This document shows, piece by piece, positions 51,884 through 59,610 of a stretch of DNA of 64,000 nt. Position numbers and translations under genes: made by a program. The stretch covers positions 1,798,001 through 1,862,000 of the forward strand of contig NZ_CP042582.1 of assembly GCF_008728835.1 (NCBI RefSeq). Reading direction: 5' to 3'. The notes below the pieces were generated by a model. It searched no databases. It saw only the letters and a list, made by a program, of their open reading frames with translations, and was not told the DNA's origin. The DNA is from Hypericibacter adhaerens (GTDB lineage: Bacteria > Pseudomonadota > Alphaproteobacteria > Dongiales > Dongiaceae). The first letter of the stretch is position 1; each line of letters begins with the position of its first letter.

Positions 51884-52276
51884 CTACTGGCCGGAATCGG
51901 CCAGGAGGTTCTTGCCGCTCTTGATCTGCGCCAGGTTCATCGCGCCGGTCGCGGGATCGACCCAGAAGATCTGATCGCGGTCGCGATAGAGCGACATGCA
52001 ATTCTCGACGCCATCCTGCCAGGTCACGCAATGCTGGGTCTGCTTCGCGACCCAGTGGCCGATGCGCTTCTTGCCGTCCTTCTGTTCCTCGATCATGGTG
52101 CCGTCGGGCGAGAAATAGACGCTGTAGGCGGTATCACCGCGATAACCGTAGGCCGTCTTGTCGGAGAGAAGCTGCTTGATCTCGCTGCCGCTGAGCTTCA
52201 GGCGCTCGGCGGAAGCGGGATGGGCGAAAACGACAGCCAGCGCAAACAGAGACAAACAGGTCAATGAACGAACCAT
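51884..52276 (-). CDS. small secreted protein of unknown function (paralogue of 52633-53031)
   Basis: 130 residues. Signal peptide LTCLSLFALAVVFAHPASA. Mature: LKLSGSEIKQLLSDKTAYGY, VYFSPDGTMIEEQ, IGHWVAKQTQHCVTW, NCMSLYRDRDQIFWVDPATG. The order matches the protein at 52633 (LTGAEITTLLLGNSIEG, YFSSDGTTLYQ, GHWRIVGDQYCSI, CFNLYRDGQDLVWEDPRSG). Two conserved cysteines. No domain recognised with certainty. Confidence 0.72.
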   Translation of the reverse strand: MVRSLTCLSLFALAVVFAHPASAERLKLSGSEIKQLLSDKTAYGYRGDTAYSVYFSPDGTMIEEQKDGKKRIGHWVAKQTQHCVTWQDGVENCMSLYRDRDQIFWVDPATGAMNLAQIKSGKNLLADSGQ

Positions 52277-52632
52277 GGATTTAATTCCCCCTTAAGGAAC
52301 CGACCCGATGCGACTCGGGATGCAGATTCCGGTTCGACGCTAGGTGCGCCTTCTTTTCCCAAGGTGTGGTAAAGGAATGGCTACAGGAGCTGTGGCAGAG
52401 TTGTGGCACGGGTTCGCGCCGCGGCGATGCAATCGCGCGTTGTGGATCAAATCTTCCTGGTTTTATGCGGTTTTTTTTGATCGCCGCGACTGGTGAGGCG
52501 AGCGATCCCGTGCCGGACATGCCGGCACAGCGAGGCGCATCTTCGTTTCAATTGATGAACGGAGTCTGAAGACGCTCTTTCGATCGCGCGCGTTTTGCAC
52601 CGGAATGCCACATCGCCGTCGCGATGCGGCAG
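52277..52632. other. 356-bp AT-richer intergenic region between the two small secreted paralogues
   Basis: Contains the promoter region of 51884-52276 on the minus strand. It is noticeably poorer in G+C than the neighbours. A run GGTTTTTTTTGATC (about 52470-52483) and a hairpin-like GCCGCATCGC/GCGATGTGGC (about 52606-52629) follow the 52633 gene on its strand. I see no RNA gene or ORF with support. Confidence 0.4.
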
Positions 52633-53031
52633 CTACCAGGGCACCGCCTTGCCCTGGATCACGGCCGAGGCAAAGCGCTGGCCGCTGCGTGGATCCTCCC
52701 AGACGAGGTCTTGGCCATCCCGATAGAGGTTGAAGCAGGCGTCGCCCTCGTCGGCGATCGAGCAATATTGGTCGCCGACGATCCGCCAATGGCCCTGCTC
52801 GGGCGGCTCTCCCTGCGCCTGATAGAGCGTGGTCCCGTCGGACGAGAAGTAGCTGCGGAAATGGGAGCCGCTCCAGGTGCCTTCGATCGAGTTGCCGAGG
52901 AGCAGGGTGGTGATTTCGGCGCCGGTCAGCCGCACCGCATCCTGAGACCAGCCCGACGAAGCACCCAGAAGGATCGGCAATGACAGCAGCAGCGCCGCAA
53001 GCAAGCTTGTGCGGCGCCGGGCCGGGCGCAT
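52633..53031 (-). CDS. small secreted protein of unknown function at the end of the sox operon
   Basis: 132 residues. Signal peptide RRTSLLAALLLSLPILLGASSGWS. Mature as described under its paralogue: LTGAEITTLLLGNS, SYFSSDGTTLYQAQ, GHWRIVGDQYCSIADEGDACFNLYRDGQDLVWEDPRSGQ. Its ATG shares one base with the soxG stop (TGATG), so it is translationally coupled to sarcosine oxidase although exported. Role unknown. Confidence 0.72.
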   Translation of the reverse strand: MRPARRRTSLLAALLLSLPILLGASSGWSQDAVRLTGAEITTLLLGNSIEGTWSGSHFRSYFSSDGTTLYQAQGEPPEQGHWRIVGDQYCSIADEGDACFNLYRDGQDLVWEDPRSGQRFASAVIQGKAVPW

Positions 53032-53651
53032 CAGTCGCCTGCCACGGCGATCCGGTAATCCTCGCCGGCCCGCTCCAGCCAGCGCCAGAGATGGTCGGCG
53101 AAGCTGTTGAGCACCGCGATCTCGAAGCCGGGGCGGTCGTCTATTTGCTCGATGATGATGTTGGCGCCGGCCATGCCGGTCTGGCCGCAGCGGCCGGGGC
53201 CGAAGACGCGCGGATGAAGATCGAGGCTGATGCCGCGGGCGAGCAGCTCGCGCGCCTTGGCACCGGCGACCAGGATGCAGGTCCGCGCCTCGCTCACATC
53301 GGTGACAGCGGCATGCTGGCCGAGCAGGCTGGTGCGCAGGCTGCGGACGAGATCGGTCTCGCGGCCGGCGGGGCCGATGACGAGCCACTCGTTGGGGCCG
53401 AGCCAGAGCGCACGGAGCTCGTTGCCGCGCGCGACGCTGTTGGGAAGCTGGGGCAGGTCGAGGCCCGTCGCCTGCCGGACGGCATCGAGGAACGCGGGAT
53501 CGGCGGCGTTTCCGCGCAGGTTGATCTGGCAGCGATGGGGACGTTCGCCTAGCAGGACCTCCGCCTCGGCGACGACACCGGTCTGCGAGGCGGCGCGGGC
53601 GCGCAGGCCCAGATGGGCCAGCGGCGAGCGGCGCAGATAGGGCTCAACCAT
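53031..53651 (-). CDS. soxG: sarcosine oxidase gamma subunit
   Basis: 206 residues. SoxG-type sequence: RSPLAHLGLRARA at the N-terminus, LWLGPNEWLVIGPAG, VTDVSEARTCILVAGAKARELLARG and LNSFADHLWRWLERAG. Small subunit of the heterotetrameric enzyme, related to the GcvT fold. Starts 8 bp inside the soxA 3' end. Last subunit gene, followed by the secreted-protein gene in the same transcript. Confidence 0.88.
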   Translation of the reverse strand: MVEPYLRRSPLAHLGLRARAASQTGVVAEAEVLLGERPHRCQINLRGNAADPAFLDAVRQATGLDLPQLPNSVARGNELRALWLGPNEWLVIGPAGRETDLVRSLRTSLLGQHAAVTDVSEARTCILVAGAKARELLARGISLDLHPRVFGPGRCGQTGMAGANIIIEQIDDRPGFEIAVLNSFADHLWRWLERAGEDYRIAVAGD

Positions 53652-56600
53652 TGAGGCGGGTCCCTTCGATGTCGAAGAAGCGGGCTTCGGTCACCTTGGC
53701 GCGGATCGTGCGGTCGACCAGCGGGATGAACACGGTGTCGCCCATGCGGTTGCGGCCGTTCTTCAGCACGGCCATGGCGATCGAGCGGCCGACATTGGGG
53801 CTGTAATAGCTCGAGGTCACATGGCCGATCATGACCATCGGCGGCTTCTTCTCGAGCTCGGCCACGACCTGGCCACCCTCGGGGATGATCTCGCTGGGGT
53901 TCTCGGTCAGCAGGCCCACCAGATGCTTGCGGTCGGGCCGCGCCGTGTCGACGCGTTTGTGGGCGCGCTTGCCGAGGAAATCGGGCTTCGACTTCGCGAT
54001 CGCCCAATCCATGCCGAGGTCCTGCGGCGTCTGGGTGCCGTCGGTCTCCTGGCCCACGATGATGAAGCCCTTCTCGGCGCGCAAGACATGCATCGCCTCG
54101 GTGCCGTAGGGTGTCACGCCATATTTCTCGCCCGCCGCCATCAGCGCCTCCCAGAGGGCGAGGCCGTAGCTCGAGGGCACGTTCACCTCGTAGGTGAGCT
54201 CGCCGGTGAAGCTGATGCGCATAACCCGCGAAGGAATGCCGGCGACATGGCCTTCCTTGTAGGACATGAAGGGGAAGGCCGCGTCCTCGAGCGGGATGTC
54301 GGTGGTGAGCTCCGAGAGCAGCCGGCGCGCCATCGGCCCATTGATGCCGACCGTGGCCCATTGCTCGGTCACCGAGGTGCAGTAGACCTTCATCTCCGGC
54401 CATTCGGTCTGCAGCCATTCCTCGAGCCAGGCCAGCACGCGGGCCGCGTTGCCGGTCGTGGTGCTCATCAGGAAATGGTTCTCGGCGAGGCGCGTGGTGA
54501 CGCCGTCGTCGAACACCATGCCGTCCTCGCCGCACATCAGGCCGTAGCGGCAGCGCCCGACCTCGAGCTTGGCCCAGGCGTTGGTGTAGACCATGTTGAG
54601 CAGCTTGGCGGTGTCGGGACCTTGCAGGTCGATCTTGCCGAGCGTTGAGGCGTCGACGATGCCCACGCTCGTGCGCGTCGCCTTGACCTCGCGATTGACC
54701 GCATCATGCATGGTCTCGCCGGGCCGGGGGTAATACCAGGGGCGCTTCCACTGCCCGACATTCTCGAAGAGGGCGCCGGCCTTCTCGTGCCAGCCATGCA
54801 TCGGCGTGCGGCGGATCGGATCGAACAGGTCGCCCTTCTCATGGCCGACGAAGGCGCCGATCGTCACCGGCGTATAGGGCGCGCGGAAGGTGGTGAAGCC
54901 TACCTCGGGTATCTGCGCGTCGCGCAGATCGGCCAGGATCGCCAGCGCATTGACGTTGCTGGTCTTGCCCTGGTCGGTGCCCATGCCCATCGTGGTGTAG
55001 CGCTTGAGATGCTCGACCGAGCGATAGCCTTCGCGGTTGGCGAGCGCCACATCGGCGGCGGTCACGTCGTTCTGGTGATCGACGAAATGCTTGCCACCCT
55101 GGCCGAGCGGTTTGCCGGAGGGCACGAGCCAGAGTGCCCGCAGCGGCTCCTCGGCCGGCTCCGCCGATGTCAGGGCGGGTGCGGTGCCGGGGCTGGCCTC
55201 GAAGCCCGCCGCCCGAGCGGCGCTGGCTCCGGCCTCGAAACCCTGGGCCAGGCAGTCGGAGGAACGCAGCGCGCCATTGATGGCGCCGGCCGTCAGCGTC
55301 GCCTCGTGCGGCTTGCTCGGCACGAAGGAGGCGAGGGCCTCGTCGAAGCGCAGCGTGCCGCGCGACTGCGAATAGAGATGCACGGTGGGATTCCAGCCGC
55401 CCGAGACCAGGAGCGCATCGCAATCCATCTGGCGCGCGCCACCGCCCACCGCGTCGCCCGCGGCGTTGAGCGCCATGATCTTCACGGCCTTGATGCGCTT
55501 GTGGCCCAGGGTGCCGGTGACGGCATGGCCAGCCAGGAGCTCGATGCCCTTGGCGCGGGCCGCCTGGACCAGCTCGCCCCGCGGCTCGGCGCGCAGGTCG
55601 ATGATGGCGGCGACACTGCTGCCGGCATCGACGAGATCGAGTGCCGTGCGATAGGCGCCGTCATTGTTGGTGAAGAGCACGGTCTTGTGCCCGGGGGTCA
55701 CGCCATAGCGGTTGAGATAGGTGCGCGCCGCCGAGGCCAGCATCGTGCCGGGGCGGTCATTGTCGGCGAAGACCAGCGGCCGCTCGATGGCGCCCGGCGC
55801 CAGCACCACCTGCTTGGCGCGGACGCGCCAGAGGCGCTGGCGCGGCCCCTGGGCGCCCGGCCCCAGATGGTCGGTCACGCGCTCGGCCAGGGCCACATAG
55901 TTGTAGTCGTAATAGCCGAAGGCGGTGGTGCGGCTGAGAAGCTTCACCTCGGGCATCGCTGCCAGCTCGGCCACCGCGTCCGCGACCCATTCGGCCGCGG
56001 GCCTGCCGTCGATGGTCTCGCCCGCGCTCGAGAGCAGCTGGCCGCCGAACTCGGACTGCTCGTCGGCGAGGATGACGCGGGCGCCCATGCGCCCGGCCGC
56101 GAGCGCTGCCGCCAGGCCCGCCGGACCGGCGCCAACGATCAGCACGTCGCAATAGCTGTATTGCTTGTCATAGCGGTCGGGGTCGGGCTCGGTCGGCCCT
56201 TTGCCCAGACCCGCTGCGCGGCGGATGAAATGCTCGTACGTCATCCAGGCGCTCTTCGGCCACATGAAGGTCTTGTAGTAGAAGCCGGCCGGGAAGATGC
56301 GCGAGAGCAGGCTGTTAGTCTCGCCGATATCGAGATCGACCGAGGGCCAGCAGTTCTGGCTGCTGGCGACGAGGCCGTCATAGAGCTCGGCCTGAGGGGC
56401 CCGGATGTTGGGCTCGGTTCGGGCTCCTTCGCCGAGCTGCACCAGCCCGTTCGGCTCCTCGGAACCGGCGGTCATGATCCCGCGCGGGCGGTGATACTTG
56501 AAGCTGCGGCCCACCAGTGCCACGCCATTGGCCAGGAGGGCCGAGGCCAGCGTGTCGCCCTTGTAGCCGTAATAGGCGCGGTTGTTGAAGGTGAAGCGCA

Positions 56601-56658
56601 ACGGCTGGTCGCGATCGATGCGCCCGCGCTCGGGATGACGGTGGCTCTGGCGGCTCAT
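53644..56658 (-). CDS. soxA: sarcosine oxidase alpha subunit
   Basis: 1004 residues, the usual length. N-terminal Fer2_4-like domain (about 15-110: YGYKGDTLASALLANGVALVGRSFKYHRPRG). Central NAD/FAD domain begins YCDVLIVGAGPAGLAAALAAGRMGARVIL (about residue 172). The C-terminal GcvT domain (about 610-1000) includes VGIVDASTLGKIDLQGPD and MRISFTGELTYEVNVPS and binds tetrahydrofolate. With SoxB, D and G it oxidises sarcosine to glycine, trapping the C1 unit as 5,10-methylene-THF. Starts 13 bp after soxD. Confidence 0.93.
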   Translation of the reverse strand: MSRQSHRHPERGRIDRDQPLRFTFNNRAYYGYKGDTLASALLANGVALVGRSFKYHRPRGIMTAGSEEPNGLVQLGEGARTEPNIRAPQAELYDGLVASSQNCWPSVDLDIGETNSLLSRIFPAGFYYKTFMWPKSAWMTYEHFIRRAAGLGKGPTEPDPDRYDKQYSYCDVLIVGAGPAGLAAALAAGRMGARVILADEQSEFGGQLLSSAGETIDGRPAAEWVADAVAELAAMPEVKLLSRTTAFGYYDYNYVALAERVTDHLGPGAQGPRQRLWRVRAKQVVLAPGAIERPLVFADNDRPGTMLASAARTYLNRYGVTPGHKTVLFTNNDGAYRTALDLVDAGSSVAAIIDLRAEPRGELVQAARAKGIELLAGHAVTGTLGHKRIKAVKIMALNAAGDAVGGGARQMDCDALLVSGGWNPTVHLYSQSRGTLRFDEALASFVPSKPHEATLTAGAINGALRSSDCLAQGFEAGASAARAAGFEASPGTAPALTSAEPAEEPLRALWLVPSGKPLGQGGKHFVDHQNDVTAADVALANREGYRSVEHLKRYTTMGMGTDQGKTSNVNALAILADLRDAQIPEVGFTTFRAPYTPVTIGAFVGHEKGDLFDPIRRTPMHGWHEKAGALFENVGQWKRPWYYPRPGETMHDAVNREVKATRTSVGIVDASTLGKIDLQGPDTAKLLNMVYTNAWAKLEVGRCRYGLMCGEDGMVFDDGVTTRLAENHFLMSTTTGNAARVLAWLEEWLQTEWPEMKVYCTSVTEQWATVGINGPMARRLLSELTTDIPLEDAAFPFMSYKEGHVAGIPSRVMRISFTGELTYEVNVPSSYGLALWEALMAAGEKYGVTPYGTEAMHVLRAEKGFIIVGQETDGTQTPQDLGMDWAIAKSKPDFLGKRAHKRVDTARPDRKHLVGLLTENPSEIIPEGGQVVAELEKKPPMVMIGHVTSSYYSPNVGRSIAMAVLKNGRNRMGDTVFIPLVDRTIRAKVTEARFFDIEGTRLNG

Positions 56659-56671
56659 GCCTCGGCACTCC

Positions 56672-56953
56672 TCACGTCAGGTCCGCGGGCGGCGGCTCGC
56701 CCATCTTGTAGACGGCGAGGATCCGGTGCGAAACCGTGTGGCGCGCGACGTTGAACCAGCGGCGGCAGCCGCGCGCATGCATCCAGCGCTCGAAATGCAC
56801 GCCCTTGGGGTTCTTGCGCATGAAGAGATAGTCCGCGAACTCGGCGTCGCTGAGCGCGTCGGGATTCTGCGGCCGCGCGATATGCGCCTCGTGACCATAG
56901 GAGAACTCGGTCTCGTCGCGGGCGCCGCAATAGGGGCAGGGGATCAACAGCAT
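56672..56953 (-). CDS. soxD: sarcosine oxidase delta subunit
   Basis: 93 residues from the ATG at 56953. Zinc-site cysteines LIPCPYCGARDETEF, the motif FSYGHEAHIARPQNP, and HFERWMHARGCRRWFNVARHTVSHRI identify SoxD. Smallest subunit, binds zinc. Lies between soxB (13 bp) and soxA (13 bp) in the canonical soxBDAG order. Confidence 0.92.
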   Translation of the reverse strand: MLLIPCPYCGARDETEFSYGHEAHIARPQNPDALSDAEFADYLFMRKNPKGVHFERWMHARGCRRWFNVARHTVSHRILAVYKMGEPPPADLT

Positions 56954-56966
56954 CGGGCCTGGTCCT

Positions 56967-58226
56967 TCAGTGAGCGACGCCCGCGGCGCCATGCTCGTCG
57001 ATCAGATAGCCGGAGGTGAAGCGCTCGAGCGCGAAGGGCTCGGCGAGCTTGTGCGGCCGGTCGTTGGCGACGGTGTCGGCGAACACCCAGCCCGAGCCCG
57101 GCGTCGCCTTGAAGCCGCCCGTGCCCCAGCCGCAATTGAAATACAGGCCCTCGACCGGCGTGCGGCTGATGATCGGGCTCGCATCGGGGCAGGTGTCGAC
57201 GATGCCGCCCCAGGTCCGCATGATCTTGAGGCGGCTGAAGATGGGGAAGAGCTCGCAGAGCGCGTTGAGCTGGTGCTCGAGGATGAAGGGGCTGCCGCGC
57301 TGGGCGTAGGAGTTGAAGGCGTCGATGCCGGCCCCCAGCACCAGCTCGCCCTTGTCGGACTGGCTGACATAGACATGGACGGCGTTCGACATGACCACCG
57401 TGTCGAGGATCGGCTTGATCGGCTCGGACACCATGGCCTGGAGCGGGTGGCTCTCGATCGGCAGGCGGAAGCCCGCCATGGAAGCGACCACGCTGGCATG
57501 ACCCGCCACCACGCAGCCGACCTTCTTGGCGCCGATATAGCCGCGCGTGGTCTCGACACCCTTGACCCGGCCGTTCTCGATGCGGAAGCCGGTGACTTCG
57601 CAGTTCTGGATGATATCGACGCCGCGCGCATCGGCCGCGCGGGCAAGGCCCCAGGCGACCGCGTCGTGACGCGCCGTGCCGCCGCGGCGCTGCAGCGAGG
57701 CGCCCATGACCGGATAGCGCGACCTGGGATCGGTATTGAGGATCGGGCAGTAGGCCTTGCACTGCTCGACCGTGAGGAACTCGGAATCGATGCCGTTGAG
57801 ACGGATCGCATTGACGCGCCGGTTGATCTCGCGCAGATCGTGCAGGTTATGCGCCAGGCTCATCAGCCCGCGCTGCGAGAACATGGTGTTGAAGTTGAGG
57901 TCCTGGGACAGTCCTTCCCAGAGCTTCAGCGAATGCTCGTAGAGATGGGCGCTCTCGTCCCAGAGATAGTTGGAGCGAACGATCGTCGTGTTGCGCCCGG
58001 TATTGCCGCCGCCGAGCCAGCCCTTCTCGATCACCGCCACATTGGTGATGCCATGCTCCTTGGCGAGGTAATAGGCGGTGGCGAGGCCGTGGCCGCCGCC
58101 GCCGACGATCACCACGTCGTAATCCGGCTTGGGATCCGGGCTGCGCCAGGCGGCCTGCCAGTCCTGGTGGTAGGAAAGGGCGTTCCGGATCAGGCTGACG
58201 ATCGAGTATTTGGGGCGTAGGGCCAA
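56967..58226 (-). CDS. soxB: sarcosine oxidase beta subunit
   Basis: 419 residues from a TTG at 58226, close to the normal ~416. Sequence near the start, [18 protein letters not shown], is where SoxB proteins begin; no ATG is available there, and the in-frame ATG at 58370 would add 48 atypical residues and overlap the divergent promoter. FAD site [24 protein letters not shown], then [19 protein letters not shown]. The His in [12 protein letters not shown] is at the covalent FMN attachment position. The C-terminus [15 protein letters not shown] is typical. First gene of the operon, likely activated by the divergent AraC/GlxA protein. Confidence 0.9.
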   Translation of the reverse strand: MALRPKYSIVSLIRNALSYHQDWQAAWRSPDPKPDYDVVIVGGGGHGLATAYYLAKEHGITNVAVIEKGWLGGGNTGRNTTIVRSNYLWDESAHLYEHSLKLWEGLSQDLNFNTMFSQRGLMSLAHNLHDLREINRRVNAIRLNGIDSEFLTVEQCKAYCPILNTDPRSRYPVMGASLQRRGGTARHDAVAWGLARAADARGVDIIQNCEVTGFRIENGRVKGVETTRGYIGAKKVGCVVAGHASVVASMAGFRLPIESHPLQAMVSEPIKPILDTVVMSNAVHVYVSQSDKGELVLGAGIDAFNSYAQRGSPFILEHQLNALCELFPIFSRLKIMRTWGGIVDTCPDASPIISRTPVEGLYFNCGWGTGGFKATPGSGWVFADTVANDRPHKLAEPFALERFTSGYLIDEHGAAGVAH

Positions 58227-58439
58227 GGGCGCGACGGGCTCCAGGAGGGGCGGGGCGGCGGACAAAATGGCAGCGGCCCGAAGGGGTTGCAAGCGCGCCC
58301 GGAGCCGCAGGACGGGCCCCGGAAATGGCGGTCCGGCGCCGATTCCGGTCTTGCGGCTCAACGTCACCATTTATTCATTTCGCGACATAGCGTAGAGTGC
58401 CCGCCGGTTCCTGGCCCGACCCCCATTCTGGACGTTTCG

Positions 58440-59465
58440 ATGTTCGGTGATCCTCCCCGCGAGCTGCCGCAGCAGATCGCCTTCTTGCTGGTGCCCAACT
58501 TCTCGATGATCGCCTTCACGGCCGCGGTCGAGCCGCTCCGGCTCGCCAACCGCGCCAGCGGTCGCCAGCTTTATCGCTGGCACCTGTTCTCGCCGGACGG
58601 CAAGCCGGTCGCGGCCAGCAACGGCATCGAGCTCAACCCCGCCGGCAATGCGGACCAGGCGGTGAACTACCACACCGTGATCCTCTGCAGCGGCATCGAC
58701 GCGCATCTCTATAACGACCGCGGCCTGTTCGCGGCGCTGCGCCGTTGCGAGCGCGCGGGGGCGGATATCGGCGCGCTCTGCACGGGCACCCATATCCTGG
58801 CGCGCGCCGGGCTCATGGACGGCTATCGCTGCACGATCCACTGGGAGAACATGGCGGGCTTCGCCGAGGATTTCCCGCAGATCGAGGTGACGAGCGAGCT
58901 CTTCGAGATCGACCGCAACCGCTTCACCTGCTCGGGCGGCACCGCCTCGCTCGACATGATGCTGAACCTGATCGCCGAGCAGCATGGCCACGAACTGGCG
59001 GCCTCGGTCTCCGACCAGTTCATCCATGAGCGCATCCGCGACCGCCACGACCATCAGCGCATGGCGCTGCCCGCGCGGCTCGGCGTGCGCCACCCCAAGC
59101 TCCTCTCCGTGATCAAGCTGATGGAGGAGCATCTGGAGGAACCGCTGGAGCGCCAGGACCTGGCCGAGGCGGCGGGGCTCTCCAACCGCCAGCTCGAGCG
59201 CCTGTTCCGCAAATACCTGAACCGTTCGCCCGCGCGCTATTACGTGGAGCTGCGCCTCAACCGCGCGCGGCTGCTGCTGCTCCAGACCAACATGTCGGTG
59301 ATCGACGTGGCGCTGGCCTGCGGCTTCGTCTCGGCCTCGCATTTCTCCAAATGCTACCGCGACTTCTTCGGCCGCACGCCCCGGCGCGAGCGCGGCGGGC
59401 CGGCGGTCGCCGCGGCGGCAGCCGCGCGGGCCGCGGCACCGGACAAGATCAAAGGCGCGGCCTGA
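58440..59465 (+). CDS. GlxA-family AraC regulator, GbdR-like
   Basis: 341 residues from the ATG at 58440. The N-terminal DJ-1/PfpI-like sensor (about 10-185: IAFLLVPNFSMIAFTAAVEPLRLAN, IGALCTGTHILARAGL, CSGGTASLDMMLNLI) is followed by two helix-turn-helix units (about 225-325: LEEPLERQDLAEAAGLSNRQLERLFRKYLN; SVIDVALACGFVSASHFSKCYRDFFG). GbdR and relatives sense glycine betaine or dimethylglycine and activate sarcosine and dimethylglycine genes. Its position, divergent from soxBDAG and upstream of the dimethylglycine dehydrogenase, fits that role exactly. Ala-rich tail. Confidence 0.85.
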   Translation: MFGDPPRELPQQIAFLLVPNFSMIAFTAAVEPLRLANRASGRQLYRWHLFSPDGKPVAASNGIELNPAGNADQAVNYHTVILCSGIDAHLYNDRGLFAALRRCERAGADIGALCTGTHILARAGLMDGYRCTIHWENMAGFAEDFPQIEVTSELFEIDRNRFTCSGGTASLDMMLNLIAEQHGHELAASVSDQFIHERIRDRHDHQRMALPARLGVRHPKLLSVIKLMEEHLEEPLERQDLAEAAGLSNRQLERLFRKYLNRSPARYYVELRLNRARLLLLQTNMSVIDVALACGFVSASHFSKCYRDFFGRTPRRERGGPAVAAAAAARAAAPDKIKGAA

Positions 59466-59542
59466 CCGATTCCAGACCAGCCGGTCGTCGATCGCGGCGC
59501 TGGCTTGCCCTCGAAGCGCGACCCCCTGCGGCTTCCGCGGGC

Positions 59543-59572
59543 TTGAGAAGGGGCGCCGCCCGCCGCTACATT
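59543..59572 (+). promoter_or_regulatory. possible sigma-70 promoter of the dimethylglycine dehydrogenase gene
   Basis: TTGAGA (59543-59548) and TACATT (59567-59572) with an 18-bp spacer, 39 bp before the start codon. Confidence 0.35.
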
Positions 59573-59610
59573 CCCCCCGCCCGAACCCGTTTTGACGAGC
59601 AGGAGTTTCG

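Noticed and set aside
54706-56754. Long plus-strand open frame opposite soxA
   Set aside because: Shadow frame; composition is repetitive (Gly/Ala/Arg/Asp/His) and the opposite strand encodes an unambiguous SoxA.
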